Below are positions 1 to 9,285 of a stretch of 64,000 nt of DNA, one piece after another. A program made the position numbers and the translations under genes. The DNA comes from Liberibacter brunswickensis (lineage in GTDB: Bacteria > Pseudomonadota > Alphaproteobacteria > Rhizobiales > Rhizobiaceae), in the NCBI RefSeq assembly GCF_036858155.1, contig NZ_JAAEJX010000002.1, forward strand, positions 1 through 64,000. The letters are read 5' to 3'. The stretch's first letter is position 1. The number at the start of each line of letters is the position of its first letter. The notes beneath the pieces are model-generated. The model did no database searches. It saw only the letters and a list, made by a program, of their open reading frames with translations, and had not been told where the DNA came from.

Positions 1-122
1 CGAAAGATATACTCGAGGAGCTGATAGAGTACGTTTAGGAATCAAAACTTCAAGGCTTATTTCTGAAGCTATAGAATCTAATAAGCCCGAACCCAATAAA
101 AAAGGTAAGGGTCGGGGGTGAT
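1..122 (+). pseudogene. 3' end of a tyrosine recombinase (phage integrase), cut by window start
   Basis: Reading from base 2, the frame encodes E-R-Y-T-R-G-A-D-R and then the same C-terminal tail as the integrase remnant ending at 24777. The tyrosine of E-R-Y-T would be the recombinase nucleophile. The frame closes with TGA at 120-122. Bases 1-31 differ clearly from the second copy (about two thirds identical), while bases 32-176 are identical to it. Whether the gene is complete to the left cannot be seen. It is called a pseudogene only by analogy with the truncated second copy; it could be the end of an intact integrase. Confidence 0.6.
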
Positions 123-176
123 AAAATGACGTTAAATCATACAGTTAGAGGCTATAATACAATATTAACTTAATAT
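32..176 (+). repeat. 145-bp perfect direct repeat, copy 1
   Basis: Bases 32-176 match 24688-24832 exactly by eye, at a constant offset of 24656. The repeat holds the last 29 integrase codons, the stop and 54 bp downstream. Identity starts and ends abruptly, which points to a recombination or duplication junction rather than gradual divergence. Confidence 0.9.
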
Positions 177-735
177 TTAGCGACGGTTATCCAATTACAT
201 GTATTATTATAATGAGATATACTGGAGTGTTTGTAAGTAACTGAAAAATCATTCATCTTTTATATTACATTCACGTAATTACAATAATTTTATAAAACAA
301 GACAAAAATGATTTTTTTTGATCATAATAACAAAACTTGGAAAATAACATTGACAATAATATATCAGTGATCTTTTCTTAAAAAGAACAAGGGCAGAAGA
401 CATAAAAACGTCTATATATTATTTTCGATAATTTAGAAAAAAATCATTTAACCACAAAAATTATTTGCCCTATAAACAATAGTTGTGGAGAACTATTTTT
501 CATTGAATCAAAAAACAAGTTTTTATTTATTTAGAATAATTAATCCCACTAGTATTAATTAAATACTTGTAATTCCAATCTTAAACTACAATGTGGTAAG
601 TTGATTTATATATTTACAAATATAAATCATTAATACATTTTAAAAAAGAAGTTGATGATATTCAATATTTAAACTCCTTGTAAATTATAAAATTTTTTTC
701 ATAATTTAACAGTAAGCATAACGTATATAAAAATA
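177..735. other. AT-rich intergenic region, no gene seen
   Basis: There are about 560 bp between the integrase tail and the creatininase-family gene. All frames are broken by frequent stops, and I recognise no RNA gene or phage domain. It is probably decayed DNA at the edge of the phage scar. Confidence 0.5.
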
Positions 736-1539
736 TCATTTTTTAACTTTCCTATCAAATATATTGACATCAAAAGCACTTACATCTTTGAGAAGCTTGA
801 TAAAACAAGTCGCAAAATAAGATAACAAACACTCTCCTTTTTTACACGTAGCTTCTATAGCATTACCGACGACTCCTTCAGAATTTAAATCTTGCATGCT
901 CCATCCAAAACTATGTGATCCATACGCACGCAAATATGTAAAATCACGTAGGAATTCAGATTGTCTAGAGGGAAAATTTTTTGCTAAATCCATTTTTACC
1001 AAATGAGGAGCAAGATATAACATAATACTAGTTTCTATTTCTCCACCGTGTATCCCAATTTCAATTTCTGGAGAAGCAATAATATTATGAGGAATAGTAA
1101 ATTTCGACCAACTAGTAGTTACTACTAACACTGAAAAACGAATTCGAGCCTCTGTAGAAACAATAGATATAAGAGGTGAATTTCCACCATGTGCATTTAA
1201 TATTATAATTTTACGTATTCCTGTTTTCTGTATTTCATTTATAATCCCTAACCATCGTTCTATGGCTTCATTATAGTTGAGAGTCCTAGTTCCATCAGCA
1301 TACATGTGTTCAATTGAATAACCAATTGGCTCTACTGACATAAATGTCACAGGAAGACTAGAAGGAAGAATACTTCTTATACGATCTACCAATCCTTTTG
1401 CAATAATGATATCTGTTTCCATCGGCAAGTGTTGACCATGTTGTTCATATGCCCCTAATGGCAATACTACTATCCAATCTTTACGCTCATTAACATCTAA
1501 AGATAGCGAATTATCTGCAAATTTTATTAAAGGGTTCAT
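736..1539 (-). CDS. Creatininase-family amidohydrolase
   Basis: A protein of 267 residues with the family's metal-binding signatures: L-P-L-G-A-Y-E-Q-H-G with Glu32 and His34, a following Asp43 (E-T-D), a central N-A-H-G-G-N-S, and H-G-G-E-I-E-T. The family hydrolyses cyclic or linear amides, for example creatinine, formamidopyrimidines, or peptide bonds in the mycofactocin relative. The substrate here cannot be told from sequence. The length fits the family, there is no signal peptide, so it is probably cytosolic. The ATG is preceded by an AAAGGA about 13 bases upstream. It stands alone, divergent from the next gene. Confidence 0.8.
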   Translation of the reverse strand: MNPLIKFADNSLSLDVNERKDWIVVLPLGAYEQHGQHLPMETDIIIAKGLVDRIRSILPSSLPVTFMSVEPIGYSIEHMYADGTRTLNYNEAIERWLGIINEIQKTGIRKIIILNAHGGNSPLISIVSTEARIRFSVLVVTTSWSKFTIPHNIIASPEIEIGIHGGEIETSIMLYLAPHLVKMDLAKNFPSRQSEFLRDFTYLRAYGSHSFGWSMQDLNSEGVVGNAIEATCKKGECLLSYFATCFIKLLKDVSAFDVNIFDRKVKK

Positions 1540-1728
1540 AACCTGAACAATCCTTTCTAATTTGAAAAAATTTTTACTACTAAATACTATTTATTTTTTA
1601 AATATCATTTTCTTTTCTTTTAATATTACGCATAATGTGTGTTTTTTAGTGCCATTTTACCAAATATTATAACGAATTTCATTTTATGTTCTGTAAAATT
1701 ATAATTCTCTCTAAAAAGGATATATTGT

Positions 1729-3018
1729 ATGCGTTTAGGTGGACAAATTGCAGCATCTATTGAAATTATAAAAGAGATTAAGATTCATAAAAAACCAATC
1801 TTAAACTCCTTAAAAGATTGGGGCATATCTCATCGTTTTGCTGGATCTAGCGATCGTATATCAATTAGCAATATTGTCCATGATGTTCTAAGAAAATATC
1901 TTTCTAGCTCATATATAATGGATGACGATAATCTTGATTATTTGGTATACGCAGTGATAGTTAAAGACTGGGGAATCCCATTAGAAAAAATGTTTGCCCT
2001 ATTGAAAGAAGATCGTTTTTCTCCTAATTTTTCAGAAGAATTAATCGCTAAATCCTTTAAATATCGTAAATTAGAAAAAGCTCCTTTATATATTCAAGGA
2101 GATATTCCACAGTGGTTACAATCGTCTATTCAGTCATATTTCACAGATAGTTGGCTACAAGAAGCGAAATCTTTATCTATGCGCCCCCCCTTAGATTTAC
2201 GAACCAATACACTTAAAGTTACCCGCCAAAAGTTATTTAAAAATCTTTGCCATCATAAACTACAATATTCTCATATATCTAAATTCGGCCTGAGAATACC
2301 CGCAACAAAAGCACAATCACGCTTCCCTAATATTACAAATGAAATTGCATTCCAGAGAGGATGGTTTGAAATACAAGACGAAGGATCACAAATTGTTTCA
2401 AATTTAACAGCTACCACGAACAGTTCACAGATTTTAGATTTTTGTGCTGGAAGCGGAGGAAAGACACTAGCATTATCAATGTTATTAAACAATAAAGGGC
2501 AAATTCATGCATGGGACAAAAACAAAGATAGGATAGCACCTATTGTAGGTAGAATTAAACGTGCTGGTGCCCACAACGTGCAGTTACATAGTAATTGGGA
2601 ATCATTGAATAATCTACAAGAACATTTTACAACAGTTTTAGTTGATGCGCCATGTTCCGGAACAGGAACATGGCGAAGACGTCCAGATATAAAATGGAGA
2701 TTATCACAAAAAAAACTTCTAGAAATACTGGAAAAACAGAAAAAAATTCTGCAAGAAGCATCAAAATTCGTAAGACCTGGTGGTTATCTTGTATATATTA
2801 CTTGCTCTATTCTTCCCGAAGAAAATATTCAGCAAATAGATTATTTCCTATCAAATAACGTCCATTTTAGAATGAGCTCTATCATTGAAGACTGGAACCA
2901 ACTCTATAAGAGTAAAAATCATCCATCACTTTTTATTGAAAAAGGTTGTTGTATTCTAACTCCTTTTTTGACAGATACAGATGGTTTTTTCTTTTGTAGA
3001 TTAAAACGCAATCCTTGA
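1729..3018 (+). CDS. RsmB-family RNA (cytosine-5) methyltransferase
   Basis: 429 residues. The C-terminal half is a Rossmann methyltransferase: SAM motif D-F-C-A-G-S-G-G-K-T, motif IV D-A-P-C-S-G-T-G-T and motif VI I-T-C-S-I-L-P-E-E-N. Both catalytic cysteines of RNA m5C enzymes (P-C and T-C) are present. The N-terminal part is helical and lacks a clear NusB match. The family methylates rRNA or tRNA cytosines with S-adenosylmethionine. A second, more canonical RsmB lies at 34358-35674, so this paralogue may act on another site. AAAAAGGA lies 8 bases before the ATG. Confidence 0.85.
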   Translation: MRLGGQIAASIEIIKEIKIHKKPILNSLKDWGISHRFAGSSDRISISNIVHDVLRKYLSSSYIMDDDNLDYLVYAVIVKDWGIPLEKMFALLKEDRFSPNFSEELIAKSFKYRKLEKAPLYIQGDIPQWLQSSIQSYFTDSWLQEAKSLSMRPPLDLRTNTLKVTRQKLFKNLCHHKLQYSHISKFGLRIPATKAQSRFPNITNEIAFQRGWFEIQDEGSQIVSNLTATTNSSQILDFCAGSGGKTLALSMLLNNKGQIHAWDKNKDRIAPIVGRIKRAGAHNVQLHSNWESLNNLQEHFTTVLVDAPCSGTGTWRRRPDIKWRLSQKKLLEILEKQKKILQEASKFVRPGGYLVYITCSILPEENIQQIDYFLSNNVHFRMSSIIEDWNQLYKSKNHPSLFIEKGCCILTPFLTDTDGFFFCRLKRNP

Positions 3019-3259
3019 ATAAAAAAATACAATATTATCACAAAATAACAATAAAATCTCTTCGAGAATAAACTTCTAATTCCATGGTAATATCAATAAA
3101 AATAACTAAAGTATGGAAAATATATTACCATTGTTATAATTATAGAAATTTCCAATCATCTAAAAATATAAACACAATGTATGCACATGCCATGTAGAAT
3201 ATGATGCTTGTGAATTAGCAATAATATAATCAATTTATATGATCTCCATTGGAAAAATA

Positions 3260-4504
3260 ATGAAAAAAAAATTACTTATGTATTTTATATCAAGTATTAT
3301 TACTGTATTAACAACGATTCCATCACAAGTATTAAGTATTTCGGCAAAAGTTAATCAATTAGATGTATTGCAGCACTATGCTAATATTGCACATGCTAAA
3401 TTTGAAGATTCTGTTTTATGTGCCCGTATATTAGATAGTGCTATTGAAGACCTTATTTCTAATCCTAGCAAAAAAAACCTTCAAAAAGCACGCCTTCAAT
3501 GGATCAAGGCAAGAATCCCATATCAACAATCTGAAGTATATAGATTTGGAAGTAAGATAATCGATATATTGGATAAAAAAGTTAATTCTTGGCCTCTTGA
3601 TGAAGGATTTATAGATTATGTTGATAGTTCATATGGAAAAGAAAACGAGGATAATAACCTTTATACTGCTAATATAATAGCTAATTCAAAAATTTTAGTG
3701 AAAGGTCAAGAAATCGACACATCAGTTATTTCCATTGATTTACTTCGAAAATTAAATAGAGCAAATGGTATAGATACAAATATTACCACTGGTTATCATG
3801 TGATAGAATTCCTTTTATGGGGACAAGATTTACAAACAAAATCTCGCGAATCAGGAACAAGACCATATACCGATTTTGATATAAAAAATTGTACAGGTAA
3901 CCATTGTAAAAGACGAATAGAATATCTTAAATATGCCTCAAAGATACTTATATCAGATTTAGAAGAGATGATGAAAGCTTGGGAATCTAATGGGGAAGCT
4001 ACTAAAAATTTAATGCAAGATACAGATGCAGGATTAAATTCTATTATCACTGGCATGACACATCTATCTTATAATGAATTAGCAGGAGAACGTATGAATC
4101 TAAGTCTTATACTACATGATCCTGAGCAAGAAATTGATGGTTTTTCAGATAATACACATTCATCTTATTTAAATAATGTTATCGGTATAATTTCCAGTTA
4201 TACAGGAGAATATATTCGCATAAATGGAGAAAAAATTAATGGACCATCATTACGTGATCTAATAAATTATAGTAACAAAAATTTAGATAATGAAATACAA
4301 CATAAGTTTTCTAATACAATAAGGGATTTTTACGTTCTAAAAAATCGTGCAGAGAATTTTGAGTACTACGATCAAATGATCGGAGATAATAATCCTGAAG
4401 GGAATCAAGTAGTACGTAACATAATAAATGATCTTATTACACAAACAGAATCACTAAGAAAATTACGCATAGCATTGGATTTAAAAGAAACTAATATGCC
4501 ATAA
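3260..4504 (+). CDS. Imelysin-family periplasmic protein (IrpA/EfeO-like)
   Basis: About 414 residues from the preferred ATG, which opens M-K-K-K-L-L-M-Y-F followed by a hydrophobic stretch, a good Sec signal peptide. An upstream ATG at 3239 has no ribosome site, while GGAAAAATA precedes 3260. The mature part is helical and contains the imelysin motif G-x-H-x-x-E as G-Y-H-V-I-E-F-L-L-W-G. Family members are periplasmic or surface proteins linked to iron uptake; despite the peptidase label, proteolysis is not established for most. The N-half carries W-I-K-A-R-I-P-Y-Q-Q-S-E, also typical. Monocistronic. Confidence 0.85.
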   Translation: MKKKLLMYFISSIITVLTTIPSQVLSISAKVNQLDVLQHYANIAHAKFEDSVLCARILDSAIEDLISNPSKKNLQKARLQWIKARIPYQQSEVYRFGSKIIDILDKKVNSWPLDEGFIDYVDSSYGKENEDNNLYTANIIANSKILVKGQEIDTSVISIDLLRKLNRANGIDTNITTGYHVIEFLLWGQDLQTKSRESGTRPYTDFDIKNCTGNHCKRRIEYLKYASKILISDLEEMMKAWESNGEATKNLMQDTDAGLNSIITGMTHLSYNELAGERMNLSLILHDPEQEIDGFSDNTHSSYLNNVIGIISSYTGEYIRINGEKINGPSLRDLINYSNKNLDNEIQHKFSNTIRDFYVLKNRAENFEYYDQMIGDNNPEGNQVVRNIINDLITQTESLRKLRIALDLKETNMP

Positions 4505-4726
4505 ATTATAAAAAATATATCTAGGAAAATTATTGTTAAGTTATAATGTTATTTTTGATAGCAATTAATATTTCTTATGATAAGATGTGTTTTTGTTATC
4601 TTGAAAAAATCACCATACTGTTGATTATTTGAAAATATTGAAAATTATTATTTTTCTATTGCTTCCAAGTATTTTTTAGGCAATATATATTCTCGGTGTT
4701 ATTTATTTAGTAAGAAATGATTGTTA

Positions 4727-4801
4727 GCGGGTGTAGCTCAGGGGTAGAGCACAACCTTGCCAAGGTTGTGGCCGAGGGTTCGAATCCCTTCGCCCGCTCC
4801 A
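4727..4801 (+). tRNA. tRNA-Gly (GCC)
   Basis: Complete cloverleaf. Acceptor GCGGGTG pairs with CGCCCGC, the anticodon stem CAACC/GGTTG encloses loop TTGCCAA with anticodon GCC, and the T-loop is GGTTCGAATCC. The terminal CCA is encoded at 4799-4801. Confidence 0.97.
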
Positions 4802-4812
4802 AAACAACTTTT

Positions 4813-4835
4813 CCCCTATAATACAGGGGTTTTTT
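4813..4835 (+). terminator. Rho-independent terminator of tRNA-Gly
   Basis: CCCCT (4813-4817) pairs with AGGGG (4825-4829) over a 7-base loop and is followed by six T's. It sits 11 bases after the tRNA end. Confidence 0.8.
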
Positions 4836-4922
4836 ATATGCGTAAGTATTATTTCGTCGAAAAAATAAATATTTTATTTATATGCTATTAAAGTGGTATA
4901 AATATAAGTTTTGTTAACGTGA

Positions 4923-5543
4923 TTAGTGTGAAAAAATATCAGTATTCTCCCATCCTAGTAAGTCTAATTTGACTATATTAATTAAAAAATCACAACAAGA
5001 ATTAGCTAAATCCAGACGTCCTAAACGCTGAAGTTTTCCTATAAATTTCTCACGCAATTTATGCAAATAAACTACATCAGAAGCAGCATACTGAAGCTGT
5101 TCATCAGATAAATTATCTGCACTCCAATCAGAAGACTGTTGTTCTTTCGATATATCTATTCCCAGTAATTCTTTTAAATTATCTTTAAGCCCGTGATGGT
5201 TTGTATATGTTCTCGTCAATCGTGAAGCAATTTTAGTGCAAAAAACTGGTTTTACTACTACACCAAAAGTATAGTGCAATACGGCAATATCAAAACGACC
5301 ATAATGAAAAATTTTTTCTCTTTTTTTATCTGTAAGCATTTTTACGAGATTGGGAGCTCTTTTTTGTCCAGCGGATATCTGAATAATATCAACAGTTCCA
5401 TCTCCTGAAGACAGTTGTACAGTACAAAGACGATCTCGACGAATAATTAAACCAAGAGTCTCTGTATCAACTGCAATAGCACCATCATATCTTTCCATAC
5501 ATTCTACAGAAATATCCTCTTTATGAACACGTACATCTATCAT
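4923..5543 (-). CDS. rnd: Ribonuclease D, short single-domain form
   Basis: From the ATG at 5543 (AAAAAAGGA upstream) the product is 206 residues: M-I-D-V-R-V-H... An upstream TTG (5582) would add 13 residues that include the ribosome site, so it is rejected. The DEDDy exonuclease motifs are visible: A-V-D-T-E-T near the N-terminus, H-Y-G-R-F-D-I-A-V-L in the middle, and Y-A-A-S-D-V-V-Y with the catalytic tyrosine and aspartate. The HRDC domains of the roughly 375-residue E. coli enzyme are absent. The family trims tRNA and other stable RNA 3' ends. Divergent from dnaK. Confidence 0.88.
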   Translation of the reverse strand: MIDVRVHKEDISVECMERYDGAIAVDTETLGLIIRRDRLCTVQLSSGDGTVDIIQISAGQKRAPNLVKMLTDKKREKIFHYGRFDIAVLHYTFGVVVKPVFCTKIASRLTRTYTNHHGLKDNLKELLGIDISKEQQSSDWSADNLSDEQLQYAASDVVYLHKLREKFIGKLQRLGRLDLANSCCDFLINIVKLDLLGWENTDIFSH

Positions 5544-5679
5544 AATATGATTATTATCCTTTTTTGAAATTATAACTACCAAAATCTACATTTATCTCAA
5601 AATAGCATTTTATCCCTTCAATAAATATGAAAATTTTTTGATTATATAATCTTTTAATGAATTCTTATGCAAACTACTC

Positions 5680-5709
5680 CTTGTAGTTATGACAATACCT
5701 ACTTATATG
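5680..5709 (+). promoter_or_regulatory. Predicted RpoH (sigma-32) promoter for dnaK
   Basis: CTTG at 5680-5683 and CTTATAT at 5702-5708 are separated by 18 bases, close to the alphaproteobacterial heat-shock consensus (CTTG, 17-18 bases, CYTATNT). The start would fall near 5716, giving a leader of about 105 bases to the dnaK ATG. No CIRCE-type repeat is seen. Confidence 0.6.
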
Positions 5710-5823
5710 TAATTGAGTAGTCGCATTTATATTGTGATCGTTAAAACGTTATTTTTATTAGGAGCTGTCAATGGAATGCTCTTGAAGGGGTCCAAAACAG
5801 CTTGCTTAAAGGAGAAAAGAACC

Positions 5824-7761
5824 ATGTCAAAAGTCATAGGTATCGACCTCGGAACAACTAATTCGTGTGTTGCTATTATGGATGGAAAAAATGTTCGAGT
5901 AATTGAAAATTCTGAAGGAACTCGCACTACTCCTTCTATGGTAGCATTTACAGATGAAGGAGAAAGACTCGTAGGACAACCTGCAAAACGTCAGGCTGTT
6001 ACCAATCCTAGAAATACTATATTCGCAGCAAAACGTCTTATAGGAAGACGTTTTGATGATCCTACTGTAGCAAAAGATGCATCCTTAGTACCATTTAAAA
6101 TTGTTGAAGGAAAAGGCGGAGATGCTTGGATTGAAGCTCATGAAAAACCGTATTCCCCTTCTCAAATATCAGCGATTGTTTTGCAAAAAATGAAAGAAAC
6201 AGCTGAAAGTTTTCTCGGAGAAAAAGTTAGCAAAGCTGTTATTACTGTACCTGCATACTTTAATGATGCTCAACGACAAGCTACTAAAGATGCAGGTCGT
6301 ATAGCTGGACTTGATGTATTGCGTATTATTAACGAACCTACAGCAGCAGCACTTGCATATGGACTAGATAAAAAGGATGGTAAAGTAGTCATAGTTTTTG
6401 ATTTTGGTGGCGGAACTTTCGACGTATCTCTTTTAGAGATGGGAGATGGTGTATTTGAGGTAAAGGCAACAAATGGAGATACATTTCTTGGCGGAGAAGA
6501 CTTTGATTCATGTCTTGTAGAACACATTTGTGATACATTTAAAAAAGAAAATGGCATAGATTTAAAGAAAGACACTCTTGCACTACAACGCTTAAAAGAA
6601 GCTGCAGAAAAAGCAAAAGTCGAATTATCATCAGCACAACAAACAGAAATTAATCTTCCTTTCATTTCTGCAAATAGCTCTGGTGCACAGCATCTCAATA
6701 TGAAACTAACTCGTTCTCAATTTGAACGTTTAGTAGATCACCTGATCCAAAAGACTATTGGACCATGTCAAAAATGTATGGATGATGCAGGATTATCCAC
6801 TAACGACATTGATGAGGTTGTATTAGTTGGCGGCATGACACGTATGCCAAAAATTCAGCAATCTGTTCAAGATTTCTTCAAAAAGACTCCTAGTAAAGGA
6901 GTTAATCCAGATGAAGTTGTGGCAATGGGAGCAGCGATACAAGCAGGAGTTCTTCAGGGAGACGTGAAAGACGTCCTCCTATTGGATGTAACTCCTCTTT
7001 CACTTGGCATTGAGACTTTAGGAGGAATATTTACCCCTATTATTGAACGTAATAGTACAATTCCAACTACAAAATCCCAAGTATTTTCAACAGCCGCTGA
7101 TAATCAATCCGCGGTTAGCATCCGTATTTGCCAAGGAGAAAGGAAGATGTTTGCTGATAATAAATTATTAGCTACATTTGATCTTGTAGGCATCCCTCCT
7201 GCTCCTAAAGGAATTCCACAAATAGAAGTGACTTTTGATATTGATGCTAATGGAATAGTTCAAGTATCTGCGAAAGATAAAGGAACAGGAAAAGAACAAC
7301 AAGTTAGCATCCAAGCTTCTGGTGGTTTGTCTTCTGAAGATATCGACAAGATGATCAAAGATGCAGAGATCAATGCAGAGATGGATAAAAAACGTCGTGA
7401 AACTGTTGAAACAAGAAATCAAGCAGAAAGTTTGATATACTCAACTGAGCAATCTTTAAAAGAACACGGTGATAAAATATCTGAAGATGATCAAAAATCT
7501 ATTAAAGAATCAATTGATTCGCTACAATCACTTCTTAATAATGCAGATTCAGAAGAATCAAAGATCAAAGAAGCTACTCAAAAGCTTATGGAAGTATCTA
7601 TGAATCTTGGGAAAGCTATTTATGAAGCACAAGCGAAAAAAGATTCTGCGACAGCAGAAGAAAAAGACAATAGTCACCAAGGAAAAGATGAAAAAGACGA
7701 TATAGTAGATGCTGATTATGAAGAAATTAAAGATGATAAAAATCACAATAAAAAAACTTAG
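5824..7761 (+). CDS. dnaK: Chaperone protein DnaK (Hsp70)
   Basis: 645 residues from ATG 5824, chosen because AAAGGAG lies at 5808-5814 and the protein then opens M-S-K-V-I-G-I-D-L-G-T-T-N-S; the frame is open 37 codons upstream but that part has no Hsp70 match. Nucleotide-binding signatures include D-L-G-T-T-N-S, I-I-N-E-P-T-A-A-A, and V-L-V-G-G-M-T-R. The substrate-binding beta domain and helical lid follow, and the tail ends D-A-D-Y-E-E-I-K-D-D, like other proteobacterial DnaK tails. It folds proteins by ATP-driven cycles with DnaJ, encoded next. A strong hairpin separates it from dnaJ. Confidence 0.98.
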   Translation: MSKVIGIDLGTTNSCVAIMDGKNVRVIENSEGTRTTPSMVAFTDEGERLVGQPAKRQAVTNPRNTIFAAKRLIGRRFDDPTVAKDASLVPFKIVEGKGGDAWIEAHEKPYSPSQISAIVLQKMKETAESFLGEKVSKAVITVPAYFNDAQRQATKDAGRIAGLDVLRIINEPTAAALAYGLDKKDGKVVIVFDFGGGTFDVSLLEMGDGVFEVKATNGDTFLGGEDFDSCLVEHICDTFKKENGIDLKKDTLALQRLKEAAEKAKVELSSAQQTEINLPFISANSSGAQHLNMKLTRSQFERLVDHLIQKTIGPCQKCMDDAGLSTNDIDEVVLVGGMTRMPKIQQSVQDFFKKTPSKGVNPDEVVAMGAAIQAGVLQGDVKDVLLLDVTPLSLGIETLGGIFTPIIERNSTIPTTKSQVFSTAADNQSAVSIRICQGERKMFADNKLLATFDLVGIPPAPKGIPQIEVTFDIDANGIVQVSAKDKGTGKEQQVSIQASGGLSSEDIDKMIKDAEINAEMDKKRRETVETRNQAESLIYSTEQSLKEHGDKISEDDQKSIKESIDSLQSLLNNADSEESKIKEATQKLMEVSMNLGKAIYEAQAKKDSATAEEKDNSHQGKDEKDDIVDADYEEIKDDKNHNKKT

Positions 7762-7793
7762 TATTTCTTAATATCAGGCAATATTATAGGATG

Positions 7794-7824
7794 AAATCCG
7801 GTTGCTTCAAACGACCGGATTTTT
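7794..7824 (+). terminator. Hairpin terminator/attenuator between dnaK and dnaJ
   Basis: AAATCCGGT (7794-7802) pairs perfectly with ACCGGATTT (7814-7822) across 11 bases and ends in a run of five T's. It lies 23 bases before the dnaJ start, so it would limit read-through and set a DnaK:DnaJ ratio. Confidence 0.75.
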
Positions 7825-7847
7825 CCATCATAGGAGGATAAATTAGC

Positions 7848-9002
7848 ATGAAAAAAGCTGATTTCTATCAAGTACTGGGTGTAGATCACAATGCTACTGA
7901 TAAAGAACTTAAGGCTGCGTTCCGAAATCTAGCGAAGAAATATCATCCTGATCGGAATCAGGATAGTCCTGATGCGAAAGAAAAGTTCAGACAAGTAAGT
8001 GAAGCTTATCAAGTGCTTTCAGATCCTAAAAAACGTGCCCTTTATGACCAAGGCGGTCATGAAGCTCTTGAATATGGAGAGCAATCTTACGGAACTGGAG
8101 GATTTGGAGCTGGGATGCACGGAAGTAGCGTTTTTTCCGAAATTTTCGAAGATATTTTCGGTGGAATGATGGGCTCTGGACGCAATCAAAAGCGTAGCTC
8201 ATCTACAGGAAAACCTGGTGCAGACCTTCGTTATAATTTAGAAATATCTCTTGAAGAAGCATTTTCTGGAAAAACAGTAGAAATTCGTCTTCCTACTGTT
8301 ATTAAATGTAGTAATTGTTCTGGATCTGGAGCTAAACCAGGAACTAATCCAATTAATTGTAATGTTTGTGATGGATCTGGAAGAGTTTATACAACAGCTC
8401 AAAACTTTTTTTCTATTGAACGCGCTTGTGTTACCTGTCAAGGATCTGGACAAATTATTTCACATCCTTGCTATAAATGTCATGGTCAAGGTCGTATTTC
8501 GGAAGATAAAAATTTATCTGTTAGCATTCCTAAAGGTGTGGATGATGGAACAAGAATTAGGCTATCTGGTAAAGGTGAGGCAGGTATTTGTGGCGGAAGT
8601 CCAGGGGATTTGTATATTTTTATATCAGTAAACAAACATCAATTTTTTAAAAGAGATGGAGCTGATCTGTTTTGCACAGTCCCTATTTCAATCATTACTG
8701 CTACAATGGGAGGTACTTTTGACGTAGCAACATTAGATGCTACACACTCTCGTGTTTCCATCCCTGAAGGCACTCAAACAGGTAAGCAGTTTCGCCTAAA
8801 AGGAAAGGGAATGCCAGTAGTAAATTCTAGTCGAAAAGGAGATCTATACGTTCAGGTTCAAGTAGAAACACCGCAAAAATTGAATAAGCACCAACGTGAA
8901 CTATTAGAAGAATTCGATCGCATATCTTCAAAAGATAACAACCCTCAGTCTACAGGTTTTTTTGCAAGAATGAAAGATTTTTTTGATTCCCTTGGAAAGT
9001 AA
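7848..9002 (+). CDS. dnaJ: Chaperone protein DnaJ (Hsp40)
   Basis: 384 residues with all DnaJ parts in order: J domain (1-70) with His33-Pro34-Asp35, a Gly/Phe-rich linker (about 75-125), four zinc repeats C-x-x-C-x-G-x-G (C-S-N-C-S-G-S-G, C-N-V-C-D-G-S-G, C-V-T-C-Q-G-S-G, C-Y-K-C-H-G-Q-G), and the C-terminal peptide-binding beta domains. It delivers substrates to DnaK and stimulates its ATPase. AGGAGGA lies upstream of the ATG. It is the second gene of the dnaK operon, downstream of a hairpin. Confidence 0.98.
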   Translation: MKKADFYQVLGVDHNATDKELKAAFRNLAKKYHPDRNQDSPDAKEKFRQVSEAYQVLSDPKKRALYDQGGHEALEYGEQSYGTGGFGAGMHGSSVFSEIFEDIFGGMMGSGRNQKRSSSTGKPGADLRYNLEISLEEAFSGKTVEIRLPTVIKCSNCSGSGAKPGTNPINCNVCDGSGRVYTTAQNFFSIERACVTCQGSGQIISHPCYKCHGQGRISEDKNLSVSIPKGVDDGTRIRLSGKGEAGICGGSPGDLYIFISVNKHQFFKRDGADLFCTVPISIITATMGGTFDVATLDATHSRVSIPEGTQTGKQFRLKGKGMPVVNSSRKGDLYVQVQVETPQKLNKHQRELLEEFDRISSKDNNPQSTGFFARMKDFFDSLGK

Positions 9003-9210
9003 TCATTTGGTTCGTTAAATAATATAAGTAAATAAATAATTTTTTAAATTAATACTATTGTTAGCAATAGAAATATTTTTATTGAATAGGATAACAATAT
9101 ACCACTATGAATTTAGATATCCTAATAAATCTTAATATAAAACTTTTAGACAATAGATATAATCTATTCCACTAATACGTTCGTAAATACGATATAAATT
9201 CACTAATAAA

Positions 9211-9254
9211 TTGTTGTCGGAAAGAGATTTAAATAACAAAAATTCCGACAACAA
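9211..9254. terminator. 12-bp perfect inverted repeat between convergent dnaJ and bioY
   Basis: TTGTTGTCGGAA (9211-9222) pairs with TTCCGACAACAA (9243-9254) over a 20-base loop. On the minus strand the stem is followed by TTTATTAG, so it probably ends bioY transcription. The T-tract is weak, so it may serve both strands. Confidence 0.55.
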
Positions 9255-9285
9255 TATATAATCTAAAATTATGTGATATTTTTTT

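Noticed and set aside
5713..5823. Longer dnaK start (TTG/ATG upstream) adding 37 residues
   Set aside because: The extension spans the predicted promoter start and ribosome site and has no Hsp70 similarity.
6270..6698. 142-codon minus-strand open frame inside dnaK
   Set aside because: It is antisense to a conserved coding region; its composition mirrors dnaK codons.
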